A DNA stretch of 43,410 bases from DASSKF01 sp035690725. GTDB taxonomy: Bacteria; Actinomycetota; Actinomycetes; Actinomycetales; Dermatophilaceae. The DNA lies in contig DASSKF010000052.1 in assembly GCA_035690725.1 (NCBI GenBank), positions 1 through 43,410 of the forward strand, given 5' to 3'. The notes under the pieces are model-generated. The model saw only the letters and a program-made list of their open reading frames with translations, was not told where the DNA came from and did no database searches. The translations under genes were made by a program, and so were the position numbers. This document shows positions 23,735 through 31,772 of this stretch, one piece after another. Each line of letters starts with the position of its first letter. Position 1 is the first letter of the stretch.

Positions 23735-24985
23735 TCAGCTGGCGTCGTTGATCATGCCGGCGCCGACCGTGTTGCCGGTGGCCTCGTCGACGAGGATGAA
23801 CGACCCGGTGGTCCGGTTCTTGCTGTAGGGGTCGCACAGCAGCGGCGCAGTCGTGCGCAGGTGGACGCGGCCGATCTCGTTCAGGCCGAGCTCCTGGGTC
23901 TCCAGGTCGCGGTGCAGGGTGTTGATGTCCAGGCGGTACTGGACGTCCTTGACCACGGCCCGGCCGGTCCGCGTGGTGTGCTTGAACGCCAGCTTCTGCC
24001 GGTTCCTCAGTGGCTCGGTCGTCATCCAGCAGATCATCGCGTCGATGTTCTGGGCCGGCTTCGGCGCGTTCTTCGGACGGCAGATCATGTCGCCGCGCGA
24101 GATGTCCAGGTCGTCGTTGAGCTGGACCGACACCGACATGGGCGGGTAGGCCTCGTCGACGCTCTGGTCGAAGACGTCGACGCTCTTGACCGTGCTCGTG
24201 AGACCGCTAGGCAGGGCGAGCACCTCGTCACCCGGCTTGAGCACGCCACCGGCCAACTGGCCGGCATACCCTCGGTAGTCGTGGAACTTGTCCGACTTGG
24301 GACGGACGACGTACTGCACCGGCAGCCGGGTGTCGATGAGGTCGCGGTCGGAGGCGACGTGCACGTTCTCGAGGTGGTGCATGAGGGAGGTGCCCTCGTA
24401 CCACGGCATGTTCTCCGAGCGGTTGACGACGTTGTCGCCCTGGAGGGCCGACAGCGGGATGACCGTCAGGTCCGGGATCGCCAGCTTCGTGGCGAAGGTC
24501 CGGAACTCGGCGGAGATCCGGTTGAAGACCTCCTCGGAGTAGTCGACGAGGTCCATCTTGTTGATGGCGAGCACGAGGTGCGGCACGCGCAGCAGGGACA
24601 GCAGCACCGCGTGCCGGCGGGACTGCTCGGTCAGGCCGTTGCGGGCGTCGACCAGCACGAGACCGAGGTCGGCGGTGGAGGCGCCGGTGACCATGTTGCG
24701 GGTGTACTGGATGTGCCCGGGTGTGTCGGCGATGATGAACTTCCGCCGCGGCGTCGCGAAGTAGCGGTAGGCCACGTCGATGGTGATGCCCTGCTCCCGC
24801 TCGGAGCGCAGTCCGTCGGTCAGCAGGGCGAGGTCGGTGTAGTCGAAGCCCCGCGACTTGCTGGTGCTCTCGACCGACGCGAGCTGGTCCTCGAAGATCG
24901 CCTTGGAGTCGAGCAGCATGCGCCCGATCAGCGTGGACTTGCCGTCGTCGACGGAGCCGGCGGTGGCGAAACGCAGCAGATCCAT
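23735..24985 (-). CDS. cysN: Sulfate adenylyltransferase subunit 1 (GTPase)
   Basis: This 416-residue EF-Tu-like GTPase is the regulatory subunit of ATP sulfurylase. With CysD it uses GTP hydrolysis to drive formation of adenosine 5'-phosphosulfate from ATP and sulfate. The motifs are AGSVDDGKST (P-loop, about 9-18), EREQGITIDVAYR (switch I), DTPGH (G3) and NKMD (G4), followed by beta-barrel domains. It has no fused APS kinase domain; that activity is encoded separately at 26948-28216. ATG at 24985 follows the cysD stop by 3 nt, and GAGGGC in the end of cysD serves as RBS. The sulfotransferase gene begins one base after its stop. Confidence 0.96.
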   Translation of the reverse strand: MDLLRFATAGSVDDGKSTLIGRMLLDSKAIFEDQLASVESTSKSRGFDYTDLALLTDGLRSEREQGITIDVAYRYFATPRRKFIIADTPGHIQYTRNMVTGASTADLGLVLVDARNGLTEQSRRHAVLLSLLRVPHLVLAINKMDLVDYSEEVFNRISAEFRTFATKLAIPDLTVIPLSALQGDNVVNRSENMPWYEGTSLMHHLENVHVASDRDLIDTRLPVQYVVRPKSDKFHDYRGYAGQLAGGVLKPGDEVLALPSGLTSTVKSVDVFDQSVDEAYPPMSVSVQLNDDLDISRGDMICRPKNAPKPAQNIDAMICWMTTEPLRNRQKLAFKHTTRTGRAVVKDVQYRLDINTLHRDLETQELGLNEIGRVHLRTTAPLLCDPYSKNRTTGSFILVDEATGNTVGAGMINDAS

Positions 24986-24988
24986 GGT

Positions 24989-25900
24989 TTAGAAGTAGCC
25001 CTCTCGCTTGCGGTCTTCCATGGCGGCCTCGGAGAAGCGGTCGTCGCCACGGGTGGCTCCGCGCTCCGTCATCGTGGCGACCGCCGTCTCCTCGATGATC
25101 TCCTGGACGGTGGAGGCGTTCGACTTCACGCAGCCGGTGAGCGTCATGTCGCCCACGGTGCGGAAGCGCACCTGCTCCTTGCGGGCGGCCTCGCCGTTCT
25201 TGGGCTGCACCGCGTCGGAGACGGACAGCAGCATGCCGTCCCGCTCCACGATCTCGCGCTCGTGCGCGTAGTACAGCGACGGCACCTCGATGCCCTCGTG
25301 GCCGATGTAGGTCCACACGTCGAGCTCGGTCCAGTTCGACAGCGGGAAGACGCGCATGTGCTCGCCCTCGTGCAGCTTGCCGTTGTAGAGGTTCCACAGC
25401 TCGGGACGCTGGTTCTTGGGGTCCCACTGCCCGAACTCGTCGCGGTGGGAGTAGACGCGCTCCTTGGCGCGGGCCTTCTCCTCGTCGCGGCGGCCGCCGC
25501 CGAACGCCGCGGTGAAGCCCTCCCGCTCGATCGCGTCGAGCAGCGTCCCGATCTGCAGCCGGTTGCGGCTGGTCTTGCCGTCGTCGACCACGATGCCGTT
25601 GGCGATCGCCTCGTCCACGGAGGCGAGGATCATCCGGACGCCGAGGCGCTCGATCCAGCGGTTCCGGGTCTCGACGACCTCCGGGAAGTCGAAGCCGGTG
25701 TCGACCTGCATCACCGGGAAGGGGATGCGCGCGGGGTAGAAGGCCTTCTCGGCAAGGCGCAGCATGCAGATCGAGTCCTTGCCGCCGGAGAACAGCAGCA
25801 CCGGCTTGTCGAACTCGGCCGCGACCTCGCGGAAGATGTGGATCGACTCCGACTCGAGCTCGTCGAGCTCGCTCAGGCGGTAGTCACTGTGCACAGACAT
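24989..25900 (-). CDS. cysD: Sulfate adenylyltransferase subunit 2
   Basis: This 303-residue protein is the catalytic subunit of heteromeric ATP sulfurylase, an N-type ATP pyrophosphatase that forms APS from sulfate and ATP. The PP-loop LLFSGGKDSI (about 36-45), MQVDTGFDFPEV, FGGGRRDEEKARAKERV, FPLSNWTELDVW and the C-terminal DRKREGYF are all present and typical. ATG at 25900 is preceded by GAGGAGGGAC, a strong RBS. It heads the cysD-cysN-sulfotransferase operon. No cysH-type PAPS reductase is nearby, so the product APS probably feeds sulfation through the CysC-like protein. Confidence 0.97.
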   Translation of the reverse strand: MSVHSDYRLSELDELESESIHIFREVAAEFDKPVLLFSGGKDSICMLRLAEKAFYPARIPFPVMQVDTGFDFPEVVETRNRWIERLGVRMILASVDEAIANGIVVDDGKTSRNRLQIGTLLDAIEREGFTAAFGGGRRDEEKARAKERVYSHRDEFGQWDPKNQRPELWNLYNGKLHEGEHMRVFPLSNWTELDVWTYIGHEGIEVPSLYYAHEREIVERDGMLLSVSDAVQPKNGEAARKEQVRFRTVGDMTLTGCVKSNASTVQEIIEETAVATMTERGATRGDDRFSEAAMEDRKREGYF

Positions 25901-25922
25901 GGGTTACGGCGTCCCTCCTCGG

Positions 25923-25947
25923 GCTTCCGGAAGCTCCGGCAACTCTA
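25923..25947 (-). promoter_or_regulatory. cysD promoter with adjacent 12-bp palindrome
   Basis: On the minus strand TAGAGT (25947-25942) is a plausible -10. About seven bases downstream lies the perfect palindrome GCTTCCGGAAGC (25923-25934), which would cover or follow the transcription start. It could be the operator of a sulfur-status or local regulator. The strong cysD RBS follows. Confidence 0.4.
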
Positions 25948-25955
25948 CACAGCGC

Positions 25956-26951
25956 TCAGTCGCGCGGTTCTCGTCCGGTGGTCGTGGCGCTCGCCTTGTC
26001 GCTCGAACCAGTATGCCGGTCCGTCCCGCCCGGGTGCGGCACGGGAAGGGTCTCGAACGGCGGCAGCCCGTGGAACCGGCGCACGACGCCCCAGCCGACC
26101 GGCCCCAGCACGAGGAAGGCGGCGCCGATGACGCCGACCCACGTCGGTGGCACCTTGAGCATGGTGAGGCCGGTCAGCGTCAGCACGAGCACGATGCCCC
26201 GCCGGATCACCGACGAGGAGACCCAGCTGGCGATCCGGGCACCGAGGAAGGTGCCGGCGGACCCGCCGATGATGAGCGGGATGAGGACCGGCAGGTCCAC
26301 CCCCGAGACGATGACGTGGCTGATGGCCGCCGAGATGACGAGCGGGATGGCCTGGACGAGGTCGGTGCCGACGAGGCGCAGGGGTGACAGCCGCGGGTAG
26401 AGCAGCACCATCGCGACCATGATGAGCGACCCCGAACCCACCGAGGTGAGCCCGACGAGGAGGCCTCCCGTGGCCCCGACGAGCAGGGTCGGCAGGGGCT
26501 TGATCGGCGGATCCCCGACCAGCGGCTGGCGGCCGTCCTCCTGCTGGTTCTTCACCATCTGCAGGTACATCCGCAGCGTGTAGGTGGCCGCCGTCAGGAG
26601 CAGCGTCGCGCCGATGGCCAGCTTGATGAACGGGCCCTCCTGGCCCTCGCCGGTCACCGCCTTGATGATGAAGGCGCCGGCGAAGGCGGTCGGGACCGAC
26701 CCGGCGACCAGCCACCCGGCCAGCTTGAGGTTGGGTGAGCCGCCCTTCCAGTGCACGGCCGCCCCGACGCTCTTGGTGACGGACGCGGAGACCAGGTCGT
26801 TGGCCACGGCCGCCGCCGGCGGGATGCCGAAGAGGATCAGCGCCGGCGTCATCAGCGCACCCCCGCCCATCCCGGTCAGCCCGACGACGATGCCGACGAG
26901 GAAGCTGACGACCAGCAGGGACAGTGATGCGGTGGTGAGGATCTCGGTCAT
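25956..26951 (-). CDS. TauE/SafE-family membrane permease (sulfur anion transport candidate)
   Basis: This 331-residue protein has about eight hydrophobic segments and the family hallmark VGLTGMGGGALMTPALIL near the N-terminus. The same motif is repeated in the second half as VGLTSVGSGSLIMVA. TauE/SafE proteins move sulfite, sulfoacetate, sulfate or related anions. The context, between cysC and cysD, makes sulfate uptake for PAPS synthesis the simplest idea, but direction and substrate are not readable. ATG at 26951 overlaps the cysC stop (ATGA), so it is coupled to cysC. The frame extends further upstream, but only as an out-of-frame reading of cysC. The C-terminus is a hydrophilic tail of about 40 residues. 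Confidence 0.85.
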   Translation of the reverse strand: MTEILTTASLSLLVVSFLVGIVVGLTGMGGGALMTPALILFGIPPAAAVANDLVSASVTKSVGAAVHWKGGSPNLKLAGWLVAGSVPTAFAGAFIIKAVTGEGQEGPFIKLAIGATLLLTAATYTLRMYLQMVKNQQEDGRQPLVGDPPIKPLPTLLVGATGGLLVGLTSVGSGSLIMVAMVLLYPRLSPLRLVGTDLVQAIPLVISAAISHVIVSGVDLPVLIPLIIGGSAGTFLGARIASWVSSSVIRRGIVLVLTLTGLTMLKVPPTWVGVIGAAFLVLGPVGWGVVRRFHGLPPFETLPVPHPGGTDRHTGSSDKASATTTGREPRD

Positions 26952-28216
26952 GCGCGCGCCTCCGCGGCGACCGGCGCCGACGTGAGCAGGCCGCGCCCGC
27001 GGAGCGTCTCGAGGACTGCGTCGACCATGACCTCGATCGACCGACCGGTCGTGTCGAGCCGCAGGTCCGCGTCGTCGGGCACCTCGTAGGGCGAGGAGAT
27101 GCCGGTGAAGTCGGGGATCTCCCCCCGGCGGGCCCTGGCGTAGAGGCCCTTGCGGTCGCGGCGCTCGCACTCGGCGAGCGGCGTGGCGACGTGGACCAGC
27201 ACGAACGCGCCGCCCGCGTCCTCGACCATGTCGCGGACCGCTCGGCGGGTGCCGGCGAAGGGGGCGATCGGGCTGCAGACGGCGGTCCCGCCGTGGCGGC
27301 TGATCTCGGCCGCGACCCAGCCGATACGCCGGATGTTGGTCTCCCGGTCCTCGCGGGAGAAGGTCAGCCCCGCCGACAGGTTGCGCCGCACGATGTCACC
27401 GTCGAGCAGGGTCACCGTGCGATGGCCGTCCTCGACCAGGGCGTCGCGCACCCCCCGGGCGATGGTCGACTTGCCGCTGCCGGACAACCCGGTGAAGAAC
27501 AGGACCAGCCCCTGGTCGACCCCGGTCGGGCGGTCCAGCCGCACCGCCTCCGACACCTCCGCGGGGAGCGGGCCGGTGCCCGTCGCCGGGACCGACTCGT
27601 CCGCGTAGGCGGAGACGACCCGCTCGCGGACGGCGCCGTCCAGCGCGGGGTCCTCCCTCCGCGCGTAGGGCACGACGACGACCTCGGCGTCGGGGAGCAG
27701 GTCGGCGGCGGCACGACAGGCTCGGGCCAGGCCCACCGGGGAGACCCCGCGCGGGGTCCGGTGGCCGGTGAGCGCCAGCAGGACGACGTGCCGGCCACCG
27801 GCACGGGCTCGCACCTGCTCGAGGTCGGACGTGCCCGGCGGCGTGTCGCAGACCAGGGCGAGCGGGTGCGCGCCGTCGTCGCGCACCTGGGCGGGGGAGC
27901 GGTGCAGCCGGTCGAAGACCCGCCCGGCGCGTCGCCGCACCGACCCGATCGACCCGACGACGCCCACGAGCGGTGCGTGCTCGTCATACATCCGCTCGAC
28001 GGTGACCACGGCCAGTGGTGCGCCCTCGGGGTCGACGAGCTGCACCGCGCCGGCCGCCCGCACCTGCTGGGCGAGGGGCGCGGGGAGGTGGAGCGTGATG
28101 CCGGACGCCGGCTCAGCGAAACCGTCCTGGGGGGCGAGGGCGCCGGAGACGAGCAGCTCGAGGTCGTCCAGCTCCCGCGGGCCCGGCGCGTGCTGGGGCA
28201 GATCAGGCGAAGGCAC
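26948..28216 (-). CDS. cysC: APS kinase with an N-terminal degenerate ATP-sulfurylase-like region
   Basis: The C-terminal part of this 422-residue protein, from about residue 235, is an adenylylsulfate kinase that phosphorylates APS to PAPS. It has FTGLSGSGKSTIA (P-loop, about 242-252), LLDGDIVRRNLSAGLTFSREDRE, and IAPFAGTRRAVRDMV. The first 230 residues resemble the PUA-like domain plus catalytic region of homomeric ATP sulfurylase (ITLHLP, PLAVVTVERMY, VVLLALTGHRTPRGVS, VVVVPYARR). The QxRN and HxxH nucleotide motifs of active sulfurylases are not recognisable. It may therefore be a scaffold or regulatory domain, with real sulfurylase activity supplied by CysDN. GTG at 28216 is six bases after a CACAAT sequence. 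It is coupled to the permease gene. Confidence 0.9.
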   Translation of the reverse strand: MPSPDLPQHAPGPRELDDLELLVSGALAPQDGFAEPASGITLHLPAPLAQQVRAAGAVQLVDPEGAPLAVVTVERMYDEHAPLVGVVGSIGSVRRRAGRVFDRLHRSPAQVRDDGAHPLALVCDTPPGTSDLEQVRARAGGRHVVLLALTGHRTPRGVSPVGLARACRAAADLLPDAEVVVVPYARREDPALDGAVRERVVSAYADESVPATGTGPLPAEVSEAVRLDRPTGVDQGLVLFFTGLSGSGKSTIARGVRDALVEDGHRTVTLLDGDIVRRNLSAGLTFSREDRETNIRRIGWVAAEISRHGGTAVCSPIAPFAGTRRAVRDMVEDAGGAFVLVHVATPLAECERRDRKGLYARARRGEIPDFTGISSPYEVPDDADLRLDTTGRSIEVMVDAVLETLRGRGLLTSAPVAAEARA

Positions 28217-28222
28217 GGGCGC

Positions 28223-28302
28223 ATTGTGTCACCACGACTCTCGTGGACCCGCCCTCCCGCGCCCCACGACCGGCGGGTGGCCGCGGGGCGGCTGGTTACG
28301 AT
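28223..28302. promoter_or_regulatory. Divergent promoter region of cysC and the TarS-like gene
   Basis: On the minus strand CACAAT (28228-28223) stands six bases before the cysC GTG, matching the leaderless spacing seen elsewhere, though its first base departs from TANNNT. On the plus strand TACGAT at 28297-28302 is a plausible -10 giving a leader of about 24 nt with a weak AAGG RBS before the ATG at 28333. Confidence 0.35.
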
Positions 28303-28332
28303 TGCCACTCCCGAGCGAGGCAAGGTTGGTCG

Positions 28333-30150
28333 ATGGCTGTCAAGATGAGCGTGGTCGTCCCGGTCTACAACACCGGGGAGTTCCTCGAACCCTGCCTCGA
28401 GTCCCTGGTGAACCAGTCGCTGCCCGCCGACGAGTACGAAGTCATCTTCGTGGACGACGGCTCCACCGACGACACGCCGGGTCGGCTCGACCGCGCCGCC
28501 GCCGAGCACGCCCACGTGACCGCGATCCACATCCCCAACTCGGGCTGGCCGGGGAAGCCGCGCAACGTGGGCATCGACGCGGCCCGGGGTGAGTACGTCT
28601 ACTTCGTGGACCACGACGACTCGCTGGCCCCCGAGGCGCTCGAGCGCATGTATGCCATGGCGTCGCGGAACGGCGCCGACGTCATCATCGGCAAGATCGT
28701 CGGCCACGGCCGGCGGGTGCCACCGACCCTGTTCCGGCAGAGCCACGAGAAGTGCACGGTCGAGACCGCGCCGCTCATGGAGAGCATGACCCCGCACAAG
28801 GGGTTCCGGCGCGTCTTCCTCGACGAGCACCACCTGCGCTTCCCCGAAGGGCGGCGACGGCTCGAGGACCACGTCTTCGTCGTGGAGGCGTACCTGCTCG
28901 CCGACGTGGTGTCGGTCCTGTCGGACTACACCTGCTACCACCACATCGCCCGTCCGGACGCCGGCAACGCCGGGTTCGAGAAGCTGGAGCCGACGGGCTA
29001 CTACCAGAACCTGCGAGAAGGCATCGACGTCGTCGAGCGGCTGACCGAGCCCGGTCCCCGCCGGGACCTGGTCATGCGCCGGTGGTACCGGGTCGAGATG
29101 CTCAACCGGGCCGGCGGGCGGGCGTTCGCGAAGTACCCGGAGAAGCACCGGCGCGCGATGTACACCGAGATCCGCAAGCTCGCGCTCGAGCGGTTCGACA
29201 GCCCGGCGGTCTGGGAGGAGCTCACGCCGCAGTACCGCGCCCGCTCGGCGCTGCTCCGGGACGGCCGGTATGACGACCTCGTTGCGCTGGCGCAGTGGGA
29301 GGCCGGTGCCCGCCTGGACTACACCCTCACAGGGCTGGAGTGGGACGACGACCGCCTCGCCCTGCGGCTGCGACTCGTCGTGGAGGGCCCGGACGGGAGC
29401 CCGGCCCTGGCGTCGGTGGACGGCTCGCCGGCCCTGCGCGTGCCCGTCCGCGCGCTCGACGGGGTCGACCTGGGCACCCGCGACGTCGCACCCGTGGCCC
29501 GGCTGCTCTGGCGGCACCGCGACGGCAAGGAGGAGTACACGGTCCCGGTCGCGCTGACCCCGTCCGTGGGCTCGGCAGGAGAGGTCTCCTGGGAGGCCAC
29601 CGCTCGCCTCGACCCGGCGGGAGCCAGGGGGAAGTCCCTGCGCACCGGGCTCTGGGACCTGTTCGTCCGCGTCCAGGACTGGGGCGCGGGTGCCCCCCTG
29701 ACCCGAAGGGTCGGTGCCCAGCGCGACGCGGCGGTCGAGGGCGTCCCGGTCGCGGCGCTCCTCGGTGAGCAGGCACGGGTCGTCGTCCCCTACTGGACCG
29801 ACCAGGGGAACCTCAGCGTCGACCTGGACGGCCACAACCGGGACTGGGTCCCCGCGACCTCCGGCGAGGAGGACGCCGTGACCGTCGACCCGGCCGTGGA
29901 GCCGACGGTGCGTGGTCGACTCGGGGTCCACGTCGACGACGCAGCACTCCGCGGTGTCCGGATGGCCGTCCACGCAGCCGACCAGGTGGAGGTCCGGGTG
30001 CCGGTCAGCCGGGGAGGCGACGACTCCGAGGTCCGTGGACGTTTCCCCGACTGGGCGCCGAGGGGCACCCTGTCGGTGCAGCTGCCGCCGCCCGAGGGCG
30101 CCCACCGGGCCCTGGCCCTGCTGCCGCAGCCGACGAGCGAGCCCCGGTAG
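28333..30150 (+). CDS. TarS-like GT2 glycosyltransferase (teichoic acid decoration)
   Basis: This 605-residue protein has an N-terminal GT-A domain (about 1-220) with the layout of the staphylococcal TarS/TarP ribitol-phosphate glycosyltransferases. The motifs are MSVVVPVYNTGEFL, FVDDGSTDDT, NSGWPGKPRNVGID (about 69-82), a DHDD metal site (about 93-97), TPHKG (about 152) and LEDHVF (about 177). Helices follow, and residues from about 330 to the end look like beta-sandwich modules, comparable to the C-terminal oligomerisation region of TarS but longer. It should transfer a sugar to hydroxyls of poly(ribitol phosphate), with the donor unknown (GlcNAc in TarS). ATG at 28333 starts just before the conserved first strand. 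The pyruvyltransferase gene follows after 11 nt, so the pair is an operon. Confidence 0.85.
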   Translation: MAVKMSVVVPVYNTGEFLEPCLESLVNQSLPADEYEVIFVDDGSTDDTPGRLDRAAAEHAHVTAIHIPNSGWPGKPRNVGIDAARGEYVYFVDHDDSLAPEALERMYAMASRNGADVIIGKIVGHGRRVPPTLFRQSHEKCTVETAPLMESMTPHKGFRRVFLDEHHLRFPEGRRRLEDHVFVVEAYLLADVVSVLSDYTCYHHIARPDAGNAGFEKLEPTGYYQNLREGIDVVERLTEPGPRRDLVMRRWYRVEMLNRAGGRAFAKYPEKHRRAMYTEIRKLALERFDSPAVWEELTPQYRARSALLRDGRYDDLVALAQWEAGARLDYTLTGLEWDDDRLALRLRLVVEGPDGSPALASVDGSPALRVPVRALDGVDLGTRDVAPVARLLWRHRDGKEEYTVPVALTPSVGSAGEVSWEATARLDPAGARGKSLRTGLWDLFVRVQDWGAGAPLTRRVGAQRDAAVEGVPVAALLGEQARVVVPYWTDQGNLSVDLDGHNRDWVPATSGEEDAVTVDPAVEPTVRGRLGVHVDDAALRGVRMAVHAADQVEVRVPVSRGGDDSEVRGRFPDWAPRGTLSVQLPPPEGAHRALALLPQPTSEPR

Positions 30151-30161
30151 GCCGGGCGCCC

Positions 30162-31772
30162 ATGTCGGACGGAACAGTGCGCCCCGGAGGAAGCGGACAG
30201 CGGATCCTGGTGCGGGGAGCCAAGAGGCCGTGGACCCCGGTGTCCGCCGAGGCCGTCCTCGCGCAGGACGTCATCGCGACCAACATCGGGAACCTGCTCT
30301 TCAGCCAGTCGGTGATGAGGGCGCTCAGCGTCCCCGGCGCGGACGTCGTCCCCAACAGCTACATGGCCGGCCGGCGGGGAGTCGACGACGCCTACATCGC
30401 CCGGATCAACGACGAGTTCGACCACTTCGTGGTCCCGCTGGCCAATGCCTTCCGCCCGAGCTTCCAGCCCAACCTCGAACGCCTGACCCGCGTGGTCCGG
30501 GGGCTGGACATGCCGGTCACGGTCGTCGGCGTCGGCAGCCAGCACCCACTCGAGGGAGCCGGCGACGACCCGTCCGCCGAGGCGGTCAAGGCGTTCATGG
30601 CGGCCGTGCTCGACCGGTCGGCCAGCGTCGGCGTCCGCGGTGAGCTGACCGCGGACTACCTCGCGGGACTCGGTTTCGGCGACGCCCACGTCGAGGTCAT
30701 CGGCTGCCCCTCCCTCCACATGGACGGGCCCGAGCCGGCCGTGACCCGCCGGGTGGAGGCCCTGGGCCCGGACAGCGCCATCGCCACCAGCGCCTCCCCC
30801 GACACCGACGTCATGTCGCCGGTCATCCGGCGGCACGCCGAGCGGTTCCCGCACCTGGTCTACGTCCCGCAGAACTCCTGGGACCTCAACACCCTCGTCT
30901 GGGGAGAGGCCGCGCAGGATCCGACAGCCACCTCCGAGCTGGTCAGCACGAGCAGCCCCCTGCACCTCCGCGACCAGGTCAGGTTCCCCCTCGACCCGCG
31001 GACCTGGGTCGACTTCCTGCGTGGCTGCGACTTCGCGTTCGGCACCCGGCTCCACGGGACGGTTGCGGCGATCCTCGCAGGGACCCCGGCAGTGCTGCTC
31101 GCCCATGACTCGCGCACGCTCGAACTGGCCGACTACCACCGGATCCCGTACAAGCGCATCGACGAGGTCACCGAGGACGTGCGTGCCGAGGACCTCTACG
31201 AGGAGGCGGACTTCAGCGCCTTCCACGCCCAGCGCGCGGAGAACTTCGAGCGGTTCACGGCGTTCCTGGGCAAGAACGGCCTCCCGCACATCTACGAGGA
31301 CGGTGCCGCGGCGCCCGAGTTCGACCGGAGGCTGCGGGAGGCTGAGCTGCCGCCCCTGGTCCACCCGCTGCTCGCTCCCGGGGTGGCCGGCCAGCGGGAG
31401 GTCATGTCACGGATCCGCTGGCTGCGGCAGGGGAAGCGCGGTGACAGGCCGCGCACCGCCCACGCGTTCACCCGCGAGCTCCCGCACACGGAGAAGCCGC
31501 CCGTCACGGTGGAGCGGGTCGACAAGCGGCTCACGCGGACCGTCGGCAGCCTGGACCGGCAGCGCGATGACCTCTCGACCCTGAAGACCGAGGTCGCCGA
31601 GCTGCGTTCGCGCCTGTCCGACGTCAGCGAGGACCTCCGGCAGGCGCGCCGGAGGGCGGACCGGCAGGCCGAGGTCCTCAAGCGCCTCGACGTCTTGCTG
31701 CTCACCCGGGCCCGTCGCCACCGTCAGCGGCTCGCTCGCCGTGTCGTGAGCCGGATCTCCCCTCGACGCTGA
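30162..31772 (+). CDS. Polysaccharide pyruvyltransferase family protein with C-terminal coiled coil
   Basis: This 536-residue protein has the GT-B-like polysaccharide pyruvyltransferase fold. NIGNLLFSQSV lies near the N-terminus, and VVGVGSQHPL, VGVRGELTADYLAGLG and the hallmark FGTRLHGTVAAILAGTPAVLL (about 290-310) follow. Family members add a pyruvate ketal to sugars in surface polymers, although many homologues are untested. Residues from about 455 to 510 form a heptad-like Leu/Arg/Glu helix (probable coiled coil), and the protein ends in a strongly basic tail, RRVVSRISPRR, nearly the same as that of the sulfotransferase at 22468. ATG at 30162 is 11 nt after the TarS-like gene. The last 71 bp overlap a convergent glycosyltransferase gene. 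Confidence 0.82.
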   Translation: MSDGTVRPGGSGQRILVRGAKRPWTPVSAEAVLAQDVIATNIGNLLFSQSVMRALSVPGADVVPNSYMAGRRGVDDAYIARINDEFDHFVVPLANAFRPSFQPNLERLTRVVRGLDMPVTVVGVGSQHPLEGAGDDPSAEAVKAFMAAVLDRSASVGVRGELTADYLAGLGFGDAHVEVIGCPSLHMDGPEPAVTRRVEALGPDSAIATSASPDTDVMSPVIRRHAERFPHLVYVPQNSWDLNTLVWGEAAQDPTATSELVSTSSPLHLRDQVRFPLDPRTWVDFLRGCDFAFGTRLHGTVAAILAGTPAVLLAHDSRTLELADYHRIPYKRIDEVTEDVRAEDLYEEADFSAFHAQRAENFERFTAFLGKNGLPHIYEDGAAAPEFDRRLREAELPPLVHPLLAPGVAGQREVMSRIRWLRQGKRGDRPRTAHAFTRELPHTEKPPVTVERVDKRLTRTVGSLDRQRDDLSTLKTEVAELRSRLSDVSEDLRQARRRADRQAEVLKRLDVLLLTRARRHRQRLARRVVSRISPRR

